Below are positions 1-12,500 of a stretch of 41,915 nucleotides of DNA, one piece after another (within the stretch, counting starts at the first letter, position 1; each line of letters starts with the position of its first letter). The notes below the pieces were generated by a model, which was not told where the DNA came from, did not search any database, and saw only the letters and a program-made list of their open reading frames with translations. The DNA lies in NCBI GenBank assembly GCA_043381765.1, contig JBHJMP010000855.1, positions 1-41,915 on the forward strand, written 5' to 3'. A program made the translations under genes and the position numbers. The DNA comes from Collodictyon triciliatum (taxonomy: Eukaryota; CRuMs).

Positions 1-87
<87 letters not shown>
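1..87. repeat. Poly(A) tract at the window edge
   Basis: Eighty-seven consecutive A residues open the window. It may be a true homopolymer, a retroposed tail, or a contig-end artefact. Nothing upstream is visible to decide. Confidence 0.95.
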
Positions 88-88
<1 letters not shown>

Positions 89-383
89 ACCAGAATCTTT
101 TTCCTGAAGATCGAACGAAAGTGAATCAATAGTCTACATATAATTTTGGCGAAATGTACAAACCGCCCTAATGACGGGAGCATTAAAATCATCATGAAAA
201 TACTCTTTTCCTTTCCTTTTCTCATTCTCCTATATCACTCGCACATTACTTGAGATACGCACCACGAAACGATATATTTCTTATCAGTTAAACTTGGCAA
301 CATAGCTCCAGTCTTTCTTTTTATTGCCCATTTTCCTGCCACCTTGGGAATCGGATGCGTCCATAATGGCAGAACCAGGGGGC
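88..383 (-). other. 3' flank / probable 3' UTR of the Sel1-repeat gene
   Basis: No gene is seen here. The stretch lies just past the stop codon of the minus-strand gene at 384-4442. A TTTATT on the plus strand near 320 reads AATAAA on the minus strand, about 60 bases past the stop, and could be its polyadenylation signal. The rest is unremarkable AT-rich sequence. Confidence 0.4.
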
Positions 384-3300
384 TTATTCGAATAAACCAC
401 CCACCTCAAGCACACTCTCCTCATCCGCCTGGCCCGCATCCGCAACCTCCGTTCTCCTCTCGTCATACATCTGTACGACCCGCACTGCCTCTGGATGTGC
501 AAATGCATGCTTGCCTGACTTCATGGCTGCAAGAGACCGCATGGCCGAAACTGCAGACAGATTCCCCTGCTCCATCATCTCCTGGAGCGTCCTGTAAGCC
601 TCTTTGGACTTTGCACTATCTGCGGCAATATTCCACTTGCAAGCCTCGACCACATTCTTTGAAACGCCCCAACCATTTTCAAAGCACGACGCCACAATCT
701 CCGACGCAATGCGCATAGCGGGGGTTCTGGTCTTTTGGGCATATGCAATCATCGTCAGTGCCGAAAAGGCCTCCTGCGAGCCGTGCCGAACAGGCTGCTC
801 CAGAATACGGGCACTAATCATCTTGCCCTTCTTCCCCATGTCCACAAGCATTTCGTATCCAAGTCGCTTATTCTTGGACACGCCCATGCCGGTGATATGG
901 CAGATTGCAATCAACGGGATAAGACGGAGGTGCACAGTGCGACTACCCAGCGAGAATGATGAGCCTAGCTCGACAGCCACTCGGCAGGCAACACGGTCCA
1001 TCTCGAAACACAGGCGTATCAGCTCTTTGGACAGCTCGTCGTTGTATGGGTTCAGAATCATCAGATACTTGAGGATGTGAACACGACGAATATGCGCAAA
1101 AAACAGCCTTTGTTTCTCACCCGTGAATGTACACTCGCTGCAGGCCTTTGCGTCAAGATATTCACATATGGAGTCATCTGACCGGTCGATACAGTCAATC
1201 ACAAAACTAATGCCGACAGGTCTTAGGAGAAGGCCATTGTGACGGCGCAAGATGGATAACTCGACCAAAGCAGGAAAAGCCTCGTAATGTCCGGCGAGGA
1301 CAAGGCTGTGGATGCGCACTATATTTAATGGAACTTCGATGTTGTGTGACTCAAAGTTTGAATAGCGATAGCATTTAGCAGCTTTGTGGATGTCAATCTC
1401 AGTCCCCCATCCACGTTCATAGCACATGCCTAGGAAGTTGAGCCCAAAGTACTTCCCCCACAGGCAATTGGCTGCGCTGTCTGTAGATGGGAAGATTTCT
1501 GTTTCCAACATGTGAAAGACCGAGAAGTCCCCTTCAGAAATGTATTTGCAACACAGTTGTTTTAGAATGCCACCATCAGAACTGAATCCCTCTCCACACA
1601 TAAGAAGCCCGATGAGGAGTTTCGCTGCTTCCTTCAAAAGTGCATTGTCATCACTTGTCTTAGCTGATGCCTCATACATCCTCAGAATGTTTTTGACGTA
1701 CATCAATCTCACATAAGGATGCTTCGGATTGAGAATATTAAAATCATTGTTCATGTGTGCCATAATTTTAAGCGCATCGCGTATTTGAGTGGATACGGAC
1801 ACATCAGTATGTTCAAGAAGCTGAAATAGCAAATCGGAGGCTTCTCTAGACGAGGCTTTTGCAGCTTCTAAGAGCATATCGATGGCCCTATTCATGGAGT
1901 TATTGTCTAGATATATCTGCCCAAGTGTAAGGTATATCTCTGGGCGAGGCTGGGGGTCGCCAAAATCGGTATTTCTGAGGGCGACTGCCTCAAGAAAAGG
2001 ACATGCAGGCATTCCGATTCGCCGAAGTTCTTTTAGACCTGATAAATCGAGTTCTGTCACAGAGGATATGTATGCTGTCAATGCACCCTCTAAATTCGTT
2101 TCCTCGATGCACTTTCCGAAGCAGATGCAGGCTTCTGGGTTCTCAGCTTGACCCATTTGATCTAAAAGGACACTCGCAACTCGAAGCCTTTCCAAAGAAA
2201 GAAGGCAACCATCTTTGGCTCGCTGAGCAAGTTGCTTGAACTCTTTGGCATGGGCCAGCCACGCTACACTTTGGACATGATTCTTTTCTATACCCCCAAT
2301 CCCAGTCTCATAAAGTCTAGCGAGGTGAATCGATTGCTGTTTTGAAACATGGTCCATATTTTGCTCGCAATAAGTGATGAAATCATGGTCATCACCTGTT
2401 GCACCAATTTTATACAAACTGATTTTTGTTTCACGCAAGCGCTTTTCGGAGGCCTCCGTATTTTCAGCGTCTATCAAAACACAGCCTGGACTCCGAGGCG
2501 ATAGATTCGATCCAAGTGCGTCACCACACGTGCGGCCCTCTGAGGGATGTGCATTTAAATGAAGAGAACTTACAGAGGTATGCAGTCTTGAGCCGAATTG
2601 GTATGCAGTTTGTATGACAATACTCTCCTTCTCTAGATAATCTAAAGAAGGCGTCGAAGGTTCTGACTGCGATAAAGATAGTCGTGCGACAGTGTGAATA
2701 TCATCATCCATCCAACGGTGAAGCCAACGGGTTTTTTGATTATCAACATAACCACTCATGTAAATGGTGGATACGTTGAAGTCTGATAATTCCTTCAACT
2801 TTACGCCTGTAACTGCATCCCAAATGTATGTGTAGTTGTTGGAGTGTGCAGAGACCAACCATGGATTAATACCATCATTCCCTTGCAACGCAGTCAAACA
2901 TAAGGTCCATCCACCTCCCGACTGCATGATATGAACAGCTGCGTCACGTTTAATGTCCCATATGTATAGGAAGCCGGAGCGATCGCCAAAAGCCAAATGA
3001 TCAAACCCTGCAGAGTTTCTTACTGAACATATTCTCTCTGGAAATGATTTTGTCGGGTTGCGGATAACGCCGATGTCATTAAACTTAAATACATCACAGA
3101 GGAAAATGGAACCGCACCCGAATACCAACGCAAGGACGGGACCTGCTACACCCTCCACGTTTTCCAGCATAGCTGACCGAGAAATGGTTCCATTGTTCAT
3201 GACAGGGATGATTTTTTCGTTGGGCACAGCGTTTGTATCAAATAACCTGATTTGGTTGTTAAGAACAAATATAAAGACACCCTCTTTGCTTTGGTATATG

Positions 3301-4442
3301 GCAACAACTTGATTGAGCTGACGGCGATTCAGTTGCCTTTGTTGGTTCTGTTGCTGCTCATGATGGCTGATGCTACCACTCAGTCCTGGTGGCTGGAATG
3401 ATTCTGAGGGTTCTTGCACAATCAAATCAAACAGCTCGTCCTTTACTTTTTGGTACAGTAGCTCGTCACTATCAGGCTTCTCAGATCCTTGTGTTCCCAT
3501 TAATTTTGTTGGATCAAACCCATCCAGCTCCGACAACACACTTTTAATACGTTTGCCCATATCCAGATCTTCGTGGATATTAAGCCCGTGGTACACAGAC
3601 AGGTTTGATTCTAGGAGAGGCTTCCCTGTCCACATGGTCACGAGACGAATACCACAAGTTTCGTAATCGAACGAGATGTAAGCAGGAACCCCATTTTCAG
3701 ACAGGACGATTTCCGACGTAAAATCAGCCTTTGCAAGGCCAAGGTCAGGGGAGTCCAAGGGGTGAAAGCAGCCCTGTGTGAGATTGAGTACTTGGATTTC
3801 AGGGAGCTGACTTTCGTTGGTGAACGACAGAACCAGGAGCGCATCGCCGTTCTGGGCGCGAGTGATTGTGCTCTGGTATCGCGAATCCCAGTCCATTTGT
3901 CTGACCTGATCTTCATCCAGCCGAATAGACGGCAGATTGACAGACACGTCCATCAGATTGGCGCCGTCCAGATTGCAGGAGCCAACAAAGACACCGCAAA
4001 GATTGGCACCTTGCAGGTTGGCTCCACTCAAATCCGCCCCGTCTAGGACGGCCTGACCCAGATCTGCCCCCGACAAGTCTGCCCCGGTAAGATTAACCTT
4101 GCAGAGCGAACCTTCTGCCGCACACAGCAACGATGCAGCCAAAGCCCTTCCCGTCGGCTCGTTAGCCTCGAGTCGCGTTCGGAGTTGAGCGCGCAGCTCT
4201 GCGTGGGAATGCAGCTTTCGTCCCAGTGCGCGGATTTGAGTGGCACGTAGCGCTTCGCCGCTGCAAAGCAGAGTCTCGAGCCACTCCACACGGCGCGCCT
4301 CGCTTGGATGCAAAAGTCGGCTTCCTGGGTGCGGGTCGTTGGCTGTGTTTGCGGGATTTGCGACTGCCTTGCCAGGCTGGTTGCTGCTCAGTCGGCGTGC
4401 AATTGCAGCTTTCTGGTTTGCAGGTGGCTTCGCTTGCTGCAT
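384..4442 (-). CDS. Pentapeptide-repeat / WD40-like / Sel1-like repeat protein, intronless
   Basis: One uninterrupted 1352-codon frame. Residues about 1-110 are a basic, Ala-rich lead with no evident signal peptide. Residues about 115-166 hold roughly ten A(D/N)LxG pentapeptides (TGADL, SGADL, DGADL, SGANL, QGANL), which form a right-handed beta helix in that family. Residues about 190-600 have beta-propeller-like segments, including SGFLYIWDIK and NNYTYIWDAVTG, typical WD40 blade ends. The last half is helical with Sel1-like signatures (LARLYETGIGGIEKNH, GMCYERGWGTE, SCFENGWGVSKN). All three modules are protein-protein scaffolds and no catalytic motif is visible, so the role is unknown; an adaptor is an inference. 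The start is the first ATG of the frame. Lacking introns, it differs sharply from its intron-rich neighbours. It faces mtnB divergently across 450 bases. Confidence 0.85.
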   Translation of the reverse strand: MQQAKPPANQKAAIARRLSSNQPGKAVANPANTANDPHPGSRLLHPSEARRVEWLETLLCSGEALRATQIRALGRKLHSHAELRAQLRTRLEANEPTGRALAASLLCAAEGSLCKVNLTGADLSGADLGQAVLDGADLSGANLQGANLCGVFVGSCNLDGANLMDVSVNLPSIRLDEDQVRQMDWDSRYQSTITRAQNGDALLVLSFTNESQLPEIQVLNLTQGCFHPLDSPDLGLAKADFTSEIVLSENGVPAYISFDYETCGIRLVTMWTGKPLLESNLSVYHGLNIHEDLDMGKRIKSVLSELDGFDPTKLMGTQGSEKPDSDELLYQKVKDELFDLIVQEPSESFQPPGLSGSISHHEQQQNQQRQLNRRQLNQVVAIYQSKEGVFIFVLNNQIRLFDTNAVPNEKIIPVMNNGTISRSAMLENVEGVAGPVLALVFGCGSIFLCDVFKFNDIGVIRNPTKSFPERICSVRNSAGFDHLAFGDRSGFLYIWDIKRDAAVHIMQSGGGWTLCLTALQGNDGINPWLVSAHSNNYTYIWDAVTGVKLKELSDFNVSTIYMSGYVDNQKTRWLHRWMDDDIHTVARLSLSQSEPSTPSLDYLEKESIVIQTAYQFGSRLHTSVSSLHLNAHPSEGRTCGDALGSNLSPRSPGCVLIDAENTEASEKRLRETKISLYKIGATGDDHDFITYCEQNMDHVSKQQSIHLARLYETGIGGIEKNHVQSVAWLAHAKEFKQLAQRAKDGCLLSLERLRVASVLLDQMGQAENPEACICFGKCIEETNLEGALTAYISSVTELDLSGLKELRRIGMPACPFLEAVALRNTDFGDPQPRPEIYLTLGQIYLDNNSMNRAIDMLLEAAKASSREASDLLFQLLEHTDVSVSTQIRDALKIMAHMNNDFNILNPKHPYVRLMYVKNILRMYEASAKTSDDNALLKEAAKLLIGLLMCGEGFSSDGGILKQLCCKYISEGDFSVFHMLETEIFPSTDSAANCLWGKYFGLNFLGMCYERGWGTEIDIHKAAKCYRYSNFESHNIEVPLNIVRIHSLVLAGHYEAFPALVELSILRRHNGLLLRPVGISFVIDCIDRSDDSICEYLDAKACSECTFTGEKQRLFFAHIRRVHILKYLMILNPYNDELSKELIRLCFEMDRVACRVAVELGSSFSLGSRTVHLRLIPLIAICHITGMGVSKNKRLGYEMLVDMGKKGKMISARILEQPVRHGSQEAFSALTMIAYAQKTRTPAMRIASEIVASCFENGWGVSKNVVEACKWNIAADSAKSKEAYRTLQEMMEQGNLSAVSAMRSLAAMKSGKHAFAHPEAVRVVQMYDERRTEVADAGQADEESVLEVGGLFE

Positions 4443-4892
4443 GCTTTCTATTGTTTGGTGGTTTCTATGTGGGAGTACGCTTGTTGACCTGAATGATCTG
4501 TCTGTGGAGGTTCCTTGCGGGTGTGCGGTGGCTGTCAGCCGAAGCAGGAGCGCGTTTCACAAGGGCTTGTTTATGTCGCGGTTCGATTCCGCTGTGGTTC
4601 TTGGAGAGAAAGACGCGTACTCATGACGTTTGTGGAATTTCATATGTGGAAGGAATCGAGCCACAGATCCTGATTAAACCCCACTTTCCAAGCAAACAGG
4701 CACACGCATACCGCATGTATTTCTAACTGCGAAAGCGTGTGGGTAGGATCGGAGGCTGAGTGTGCCGAACAAGGACGCTGGAGATCGTTTCTTTGTGCCA
4801 CAAACATGCAGACAGCTTGTACGTAGAAGCGCCTTTTGCCTCGCTTATTTATCGGTCGTTTTGCAGGTTCGCTGCCCTAATCAAGCGACATC
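4443..4892. promoter_or_regulatory. Divergent intergenic region (two promoters expected)
   Basis: This 450-base stretch separates the start of the minus-strand Sel1-repeat gene from the first mtnB exon on the plus strand. It must therefore hold 5' UTRs and promoters for both. No clear TATA box is seen. A short GGTTCGATTCC box near 4577 resembles a Pol III B box, but no tRNA cloverleaf can be drawn around it. Confidence 0.4.
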
Positions 4893-6449
4893 ATGGAGAA
4901 CTGCCCTCTTGCTGCCCAAGCCAATCAGGTTGATCACTCTTTATTTTTATTTTTTTAATCTTTTCTCATTTTTTTCTTTTTGTTTCCTTTTTTTTTTTTT
5001 TTGAAACTTCTGTAACGCCATATTTTCCTACGAGCGACCACTTGACTCCTTGTGCGTGACTCATTTCTGTTGGCTTCATTCAACCTTTCCTTTATCCTCT
5101 CCGTTGGACAATAAAGAAAGTTGCAACTCCACACACCAGACAGTTCGATCGTTCTTGCACAAAGGCTTGGCAAACATGACTTGTAACTGGCCCCAAAAAT
5201 TAATAGTTATAGTTGTAAGATACTGACAAAAAAAAAAAAATGGACTGGAAATATCTAGGCTATAGCCGAACGCGAGGCTGACCCGCGTGTCCTCATGTCT
5301 GAGCTCTGCAAGCAATTTTACGGACTCGGTTGGGTGTCGGGCACGGGCGGAGGAATCAGTATTCGGAGCGGGCATGATTTTTCTCTTTTCTCTCGTTTTT
5401 CTTTCTCACACGGACACACACTCTCTTTTTCCCTTTGTGATACACCAACCTCCCTCCCGGATGATAAAAGTGAAGCCAACGGCCACATCAGCTCCAGATG
5501 CTTGCATGAGCAGGCTCTGAGACACACAGCCAGGATGACTGGACAATATGCTGATTTTTTTTCTTCCGTAGAGACCGCATCTTCGTTGCGCCATCGGGTG
5601 TTCAGAAGGAGCGCATGCGTCCCGAGGACATGTTTGAGCTGGATGCAGAGGGAAATGTTGTGCAGCCGCCCGAGAATGCCTCGCTGAAGCCCAGCGCCTG
5701 CTCACCCCTTTTCATGCAGGCCTACACCATCCGCAATGCCGGTGCTGTCATCCACTCCCACTCCTTGAACGTGAGTCTATTCCTATTATCCAGTGCGGTT
5801 CTGTGGTGTCAAATTAAACCGCTTCCTGTTGGATGTCTCTGTACCAGGCCATGCTCGCTACCCTCATCTACGACAAGGAGTTCCGCGTAACGCATCTGGA
5901 GATGATTAAAGGAATCCAGGTCTTTCCTCTTCCCCCTCCGCATATCCCCCTTTGTTTTTTCTTCCCACTTTTCCTTTCTTCTCCCTGGTAGAGCTGGACG
6001 CTCAAAAGAAAACTGAGCCCGACCTTGCTGCCTTATTCGTGCAGGGCCACGGATTCTACGATGAGCTTGTTGTCCCCATTATCGAAAATACCGCCTACGA
6101 AGAAGAACTTGCCGACTCCTTGGCCGAGGTATGCCTGAAGCGTTCTGCAAACATCTAACCTTTATGGAGTCTATGTGAAACCCTGCCCCCTTTCTGCTTT
6201 TATGGTGTTTTTTTTTTATTTGTCCAATCGGTGGTGTAACACGGGGTGCTTTTCCAAACGAAGGCCATTCGCGCATACCCAAAGACCTTTGCGGTTCTTG
6301 TCCGTCGCCACGGAGTCTATGTTTGGGGAAAGAACTGGATTCAGGCGAAAACACACGCAGAAACCTTCGACTACCTCTTCGAGGCGGCTGTCAGGATGAA
6401 ACAGATGGGCTTCGATGCTTCCCAGGCCCCCGCGAAGAAGCAGGAATAA
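4893..6449 (+). CDS. mtnB: Methylthioribulose-1-phosphate dehydratase (class II aldolase fold)
   Basis: This cytosolic enzyme of methionine salvage dehydrates 5-methylthioribulose-1-phosphate (the human APIP orthologue does the same). Inferred exons: 4893-4928, 5259-5371, 5572-5770, 5848-5919, 6045-6128, 6264-6449. They join in phase to 229 residues, the usual family length. Signatures: [18 protein letters not shown], then [17 protein letters not shown]. Zinc ligands are His111 and His113 (IHSHS) and His184 (RRHGVYVWG), with the catalytic Glu134 in [21 protein letters not shown] matches the plant-type version of the loop. The ATG at 5295 is internal: DPRVL before it matches the family and is in frame after the acceptor at 5258, so the short exon at 4893 is preferred (this exon less certain). 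The second intron starts with GC instead of GT. Confidence 0.92.
5372..5571 (+). other. Apparent GC-AG intron in mtnB
   Basis: Family alignment needs ...SIRSG directly joined to DRIFVAPSG. The only junction that gives this puts the donor at GCATGA after AGCGG, with the acceptor TTCCGTAG at 5571. No GT lies close enough to the conserved end of exon 2. The junction is in phase and restores the exact family spacing. Confidence 0.7.
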
Positions 6450-6950
6450 GTCACATCCCACCTGAAAGCTTTCAGCACCAAAGCAACGTTGCCAACTCTA
6501 TATAAAAGCATAAAAGAAAAAAATGGAAAAAAAAAAAGGACAGATAGCAGGGAACATGTCGTTGACCCTTTTCCAGAATTGTCGGGCAACCATCGCCGAA
6601 ACCTTGAATTCCACATTAGACACCTGCACCAGATACGGTACCCTGGCGTCCTTCCCAACTTGGAGCCCCAGGATTTCTTTGGCCAGAAAGTGTGCAACGC
6701 AGGTTTAAATCTGGAGCGAAACATGCAGCGTTGACCTGTGCCCATGGGTTTTGTTTTCCTGTGCTCACGGCCCGCCTTCCATCAACGCACGCCCAAAAGC
6801 CGTGCCGGGAGAGCGAATAGTCGCTGGGAATGCGAGACGGTTGCGTCTTTTTGAAAGCTGCGTTTCTTGGCCTGCAACCGAGTGTCCAAGTCGAACTGAT
6901 CTGCCCGACACACAAAGCCAGCAGACGCTCCGAGCCAAAATAAAATTAAA
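6450..6950 (+). other. Intergenic region mtnB to DUF1295 gene
   Basis: No convincing gene. A 62-codon frame at 6523-6708 and an overlapping 82-codon frame at 6489-6734 have no recognisable motif and compete with each other. An AATAAA at 6939-6944 could serve mtnB, though it is nearly 500 bases past the stop. Confidence 0.35.
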
Positions 6951-6968
6951 GAAAAAAGAAAGAAAGAA

Positions 6969-6999
<31 letters not shown>

Positions 7000-7119
7000 G
7001 AAAGAAAGAAAGAAAAGAAAAGAAAAGAAAAGAAAAGAAAAGAAAAGAAAAGAAAAGAAAAGAAAAGAAAAGAAAAGAAAAGAAAAGAAAAGAAAAGAAA
7101 AGAAAAGAAAGAAAGAAGC
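6951..7119 (+). repeat. Purine tract (AAAGA)n/(GAAA)n just upstream of a start codon
   Basis: About 170 bases of A and G only, first in GAAA units, then some 18 AAAGA units, then GAAA again. It ends about 30 bases before the ATG of the DUF1295 gene, so it lies in its 5' leader or promoter. The long Lys/Arg/Glu frame across it is an artefact of the repeat. Confidence 0.95.
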
Positions 7120-7149
7120 CTCACCCATCATGCTAATACCGCAACTAGA

Positions 7150-9140
<1,991 letters not shown>

Positions 9141-9539
9141 CTCAGCCGACGGCTCCCTCCATAGAAAACAACGTCAGCGTTGGTCCCGTGGTTCAAGTTC
9201 AAATCCAAGACCGCGTAGCACCCGGCACAGCCACACTAAAGCACAAACGGGCGGGGCCGGACTCGCCTCTGCAGAGCCGCCACAGATTGTGAGTGAGTGA
9301 GATTGTGAAATTGTGGGGGAGAGTGTCCTTTATTAGTGGGTGCATCCTGGCCCTGTTCTCTCATCGGCAAGACGGGAATGTGAGGGCGAGAACAGAGCGG
9401 AACAGAGCGGAGGGGCAAACGGGAGGGAAATAATAACGGCGGGCGCAAAGAGGGTGGGCGTGTGGGGGAGGGAATACACATCAGACGGGTATGTGGGAGG
9501 GAGAGGGGCGGGCGGACTGCGGTGCTGCGCTTCTTCCCT
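9141..9539. other. Convergent 3' region between the DUF1295 and Arf-GEF genes
   Basis: Both flanking genes end here, tail to tail, 400 bases apart. The sequence is GC-rich with GGAGGG-type motifs and no supported coding frame. The only clear signal is a minus-strand AATAAA at 9329-9334. Confidence 0.5.
9329..9334 (-). terminator. Possible polyadenylation signal of the Arf-GEF gene
   Basis: TTTATT on the plus strand reads AATAAA on the minus strand, about 205 bases after the stop codon at 9540. A single hexamer is weak evidence. Confidence 0.35.
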
Positions 9540-12500
9540 TCACGAGACTATGGTGGCGATGCGGCGGATGGCAGAGACGAAGTGGGCGTACCAGATGTCC
9601 CGGTCGGCCTACCAGTGGGGAGATTAGGGGTGGTTGTTGCCTGTGCGGCGATTGGGGTTGGGAGACTCACGTCGTTTTCGCACCGGATGGACACGCCGGA
9701 ATGGTGGGCGAGGTCGAGTATGGACGAGCCGCTCTTGGTGACGTTGCGCACGTCTCGCATCTGAGGTTGTGATTGTGATTGTGGTTATGATTGCGGTTAT
9801 GATTATGGTTGTGATTGTGATTGTGGTTGTGGTTGTTGCGCAGTGACAACGAACCTGGACGACAGTCAACGGATGCATTTCGTAATCGTTGTTGAAGACG
9901 AACAGCCGCTTTTCGTAGAGATAGGCGAAGCAGGAGGACATTGCGTGGCCGGAGAACTGCACATCCACGTAGCCCTTCCGAACTAGCCCACCGGTGGCCA
10001 GCTGATTTGATTTTGATTTTGATTTTGATTTTGATTTTGATTTTGATTTTGATTTTGATTTTGATTTTGATTTTGATTTTGATTTTGACTTTGATTTGGC
10101 TTTGTTGGCTTAATGTGGTGTGGGCGTACTCACCTCGGGTGGAAGCGTTGGTGCGACATTGGAGACAATCAGCTGCAAAAGATGGCACAAATCTTTGAAG
10201 TCGCCCGAGTGCGGCACGATGATTTCGTATCTGGTTAAGAAGCAAAACTTGTGTTGGAGGGCTGCCTTGGACAACGCATAAGGAGGACAATTTGGACGGA
10301 AAAGCACAGTATAGTATGGTCTGTATAATTACTGTTGTGACTCTTGCAGCGAAATCTGGATTTTCTTTTCCCCGGGATTGCTCTTGACCTCGGCGATCTG
10401 CCCAAATGGCCACTGCTTGTGTGTGTCGCCCTCGGTCAGGTTGTGCAGGAACTGCAGGCATGCCAGGTGAATCGCATCGTTATTTGTGAGGGGATATCAG
10501 AAATCGGTGGTGATAAGTGATTGGATGAGGTGGGATGGGGCGTTGCAAGGCCCTCTAACCTTGTTCGCAAAGTCTATCTGGAACACTCTAGTCTGTAGCA
10601 CTAAAGTACATGTAACACAAAATTAGATGGACATCGTGACTTAGTTAATCAATCCACAGGAATAGTCACAAGCACAGAATCAAAACCTCCTCGCTTGTTG
10701 ACTTTTAAGACGGGGTAGCAGGCTGTTTCTGCGGCACAAAGAACAGACTGGTTGAAGCTCCCATCAGATGATGACTTTGATGCATCCACAATCGCCAAAT
10801 ACCAGCCGTCTCGCTCTGTCTATTTGTTTGTAAGCTTTGAAGTCAGATTTGCAGATGCATCGGAACAGCAGTGTTGTTTTCTACATCGTTTTCAACTCAT
10901 GGAAAGGCTTTCTGTTTTCCCTTCTCGAATTGAAAGGACGCAATTGACAAATAAACCAAGGTGCTACCTTCGTCTTGAATCGGAGCGGGTGCACAACCCT
11001 CAAAACAACCACATCCAGTTGCAAATCCCCAATCTTGTTGTATTCAACATGTGCCATGCTTACAGGAATCACATGTAGCGGATAGATGTCCTGCAGAAAA
11101 AACAAGGTCACACAAGAATCATGTGATTTTGATACAGTGAATCCATGGGCATGCTATTTTTCATTTTTCAATTACCTGCTGTGATTTGTAAAACAGAAGC
11201 TTTCCCCGGTATAGAAGTGTCCACACCCTCGTCCAGTTCCGTCCAATCTGCTTCTCCAGGACGCCTCGCTTCATGCAGTCTCCAAGTTTGAACTAGAAGA
11301 AAGACCCAATATATCAGAATTAATCAAAAGTATCATAAGTCGATGTTGCCGTATGTTACAAGGAACACCTCCTTAAAGATTTTATTTATATAATTTTATT
11401 AAAAAAAATTGTAGGTGTCGTGTTCCTTTTGATAAATGTTGAAAAAGGAGGAAAAGAAAAGAAAAGAAAAGAAAAGAAAAGAAAAGAAAAGAAAAGAAAA
11501 GAAAAGAAAAGAAAAGAAAAGAAAAGAAAAGAAAAGAAAAGAAAGAGATGCCTGAAGTGGACTGAATTTTAGGTTTGTGAATGAAGGGGGGGAAATGAAT
11601 GAGATTGAAAATGTGATTATTTTTGTCTGAATGTATTTGTGTGATAGGTAACCTTGGATGGGACGGCCTTGCTGTTAAAGGTTATCAAATCTTTGATAAC
11701 AGCCATCATTTCATCCCTCTCTTGTTCGGTATCAGAGTGAATTTCATAACTATGTATTTGATTTTGTATTACTGACAGGTGAAATCAAAGTCAATTTCTT
11801 GCAACCTCCTTGCGACGCGTACAAAGATATGGTATGCCCCCTTCTCTATTCGAAAACAAACTTGACAGAGTTTTTCAGAGCCATATTGAGAACTGTTTCT
11901 GTGGAAGGGTCAGCATCGCAGCTGACAATATCTACAAAGGCGAAGGACTTCCTAATTGTTCCTTTATGCGGTAAATGGATGATAAGTATAGAGAAAATCA
12001 AGATATTCTTCGCAAAGCAGTACACGGAGATATATGGCCATTTTTTATGCATAAAATGCATGCCTTTCAGTATGTTATGGAGCTTTTGCTGGGAGTAATC
12101 AATCTGCATTATCCTACGTTCCATTTCTTGTGACCGCTGATACCATAGAGAATAAAGAAGATTAAACGAAAGGAAAATTTACATTAGAAAATTTTTTAGA
12201 GTGTTGATCGTCAGCCAGGTTTTGCAAAATGTAGATATTTTAGAGGAAAACCAGGATGACGATTAGTCATTTAGGAGAAGAAAAAACAAGGACAAAATAA
12301 AATATGGGTAGGGTTGACAGATAAATGGCATATAACCTTATTTGGTTTTTCGCACTCAAAATTAAGACAAGTTATCGCGGAGGCGACGGAAGCAAATGAT
12401 GTCTGTATCGATATTTCTGAAATGTGTTTCAAAATCAGACGAGAGGAAAAGCACAAGAGACCACATAATAAAATAAGAAATATGTACGACTTACCTGATA

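Noticed and set aside
4565-4600. tRNA gene suggested by a GGTTCGATTCC box
   Set aside because: Only four T-stem pairs form. There is no matching acceptor stem and no convincing A box upstream.
5295-5687. The ATG at 5295 as the mtnB start
   Set aside because: It is preceded in frame by DPRVL, which matches conserved residues upstream of this point in the family, and would leave the enzyme short.
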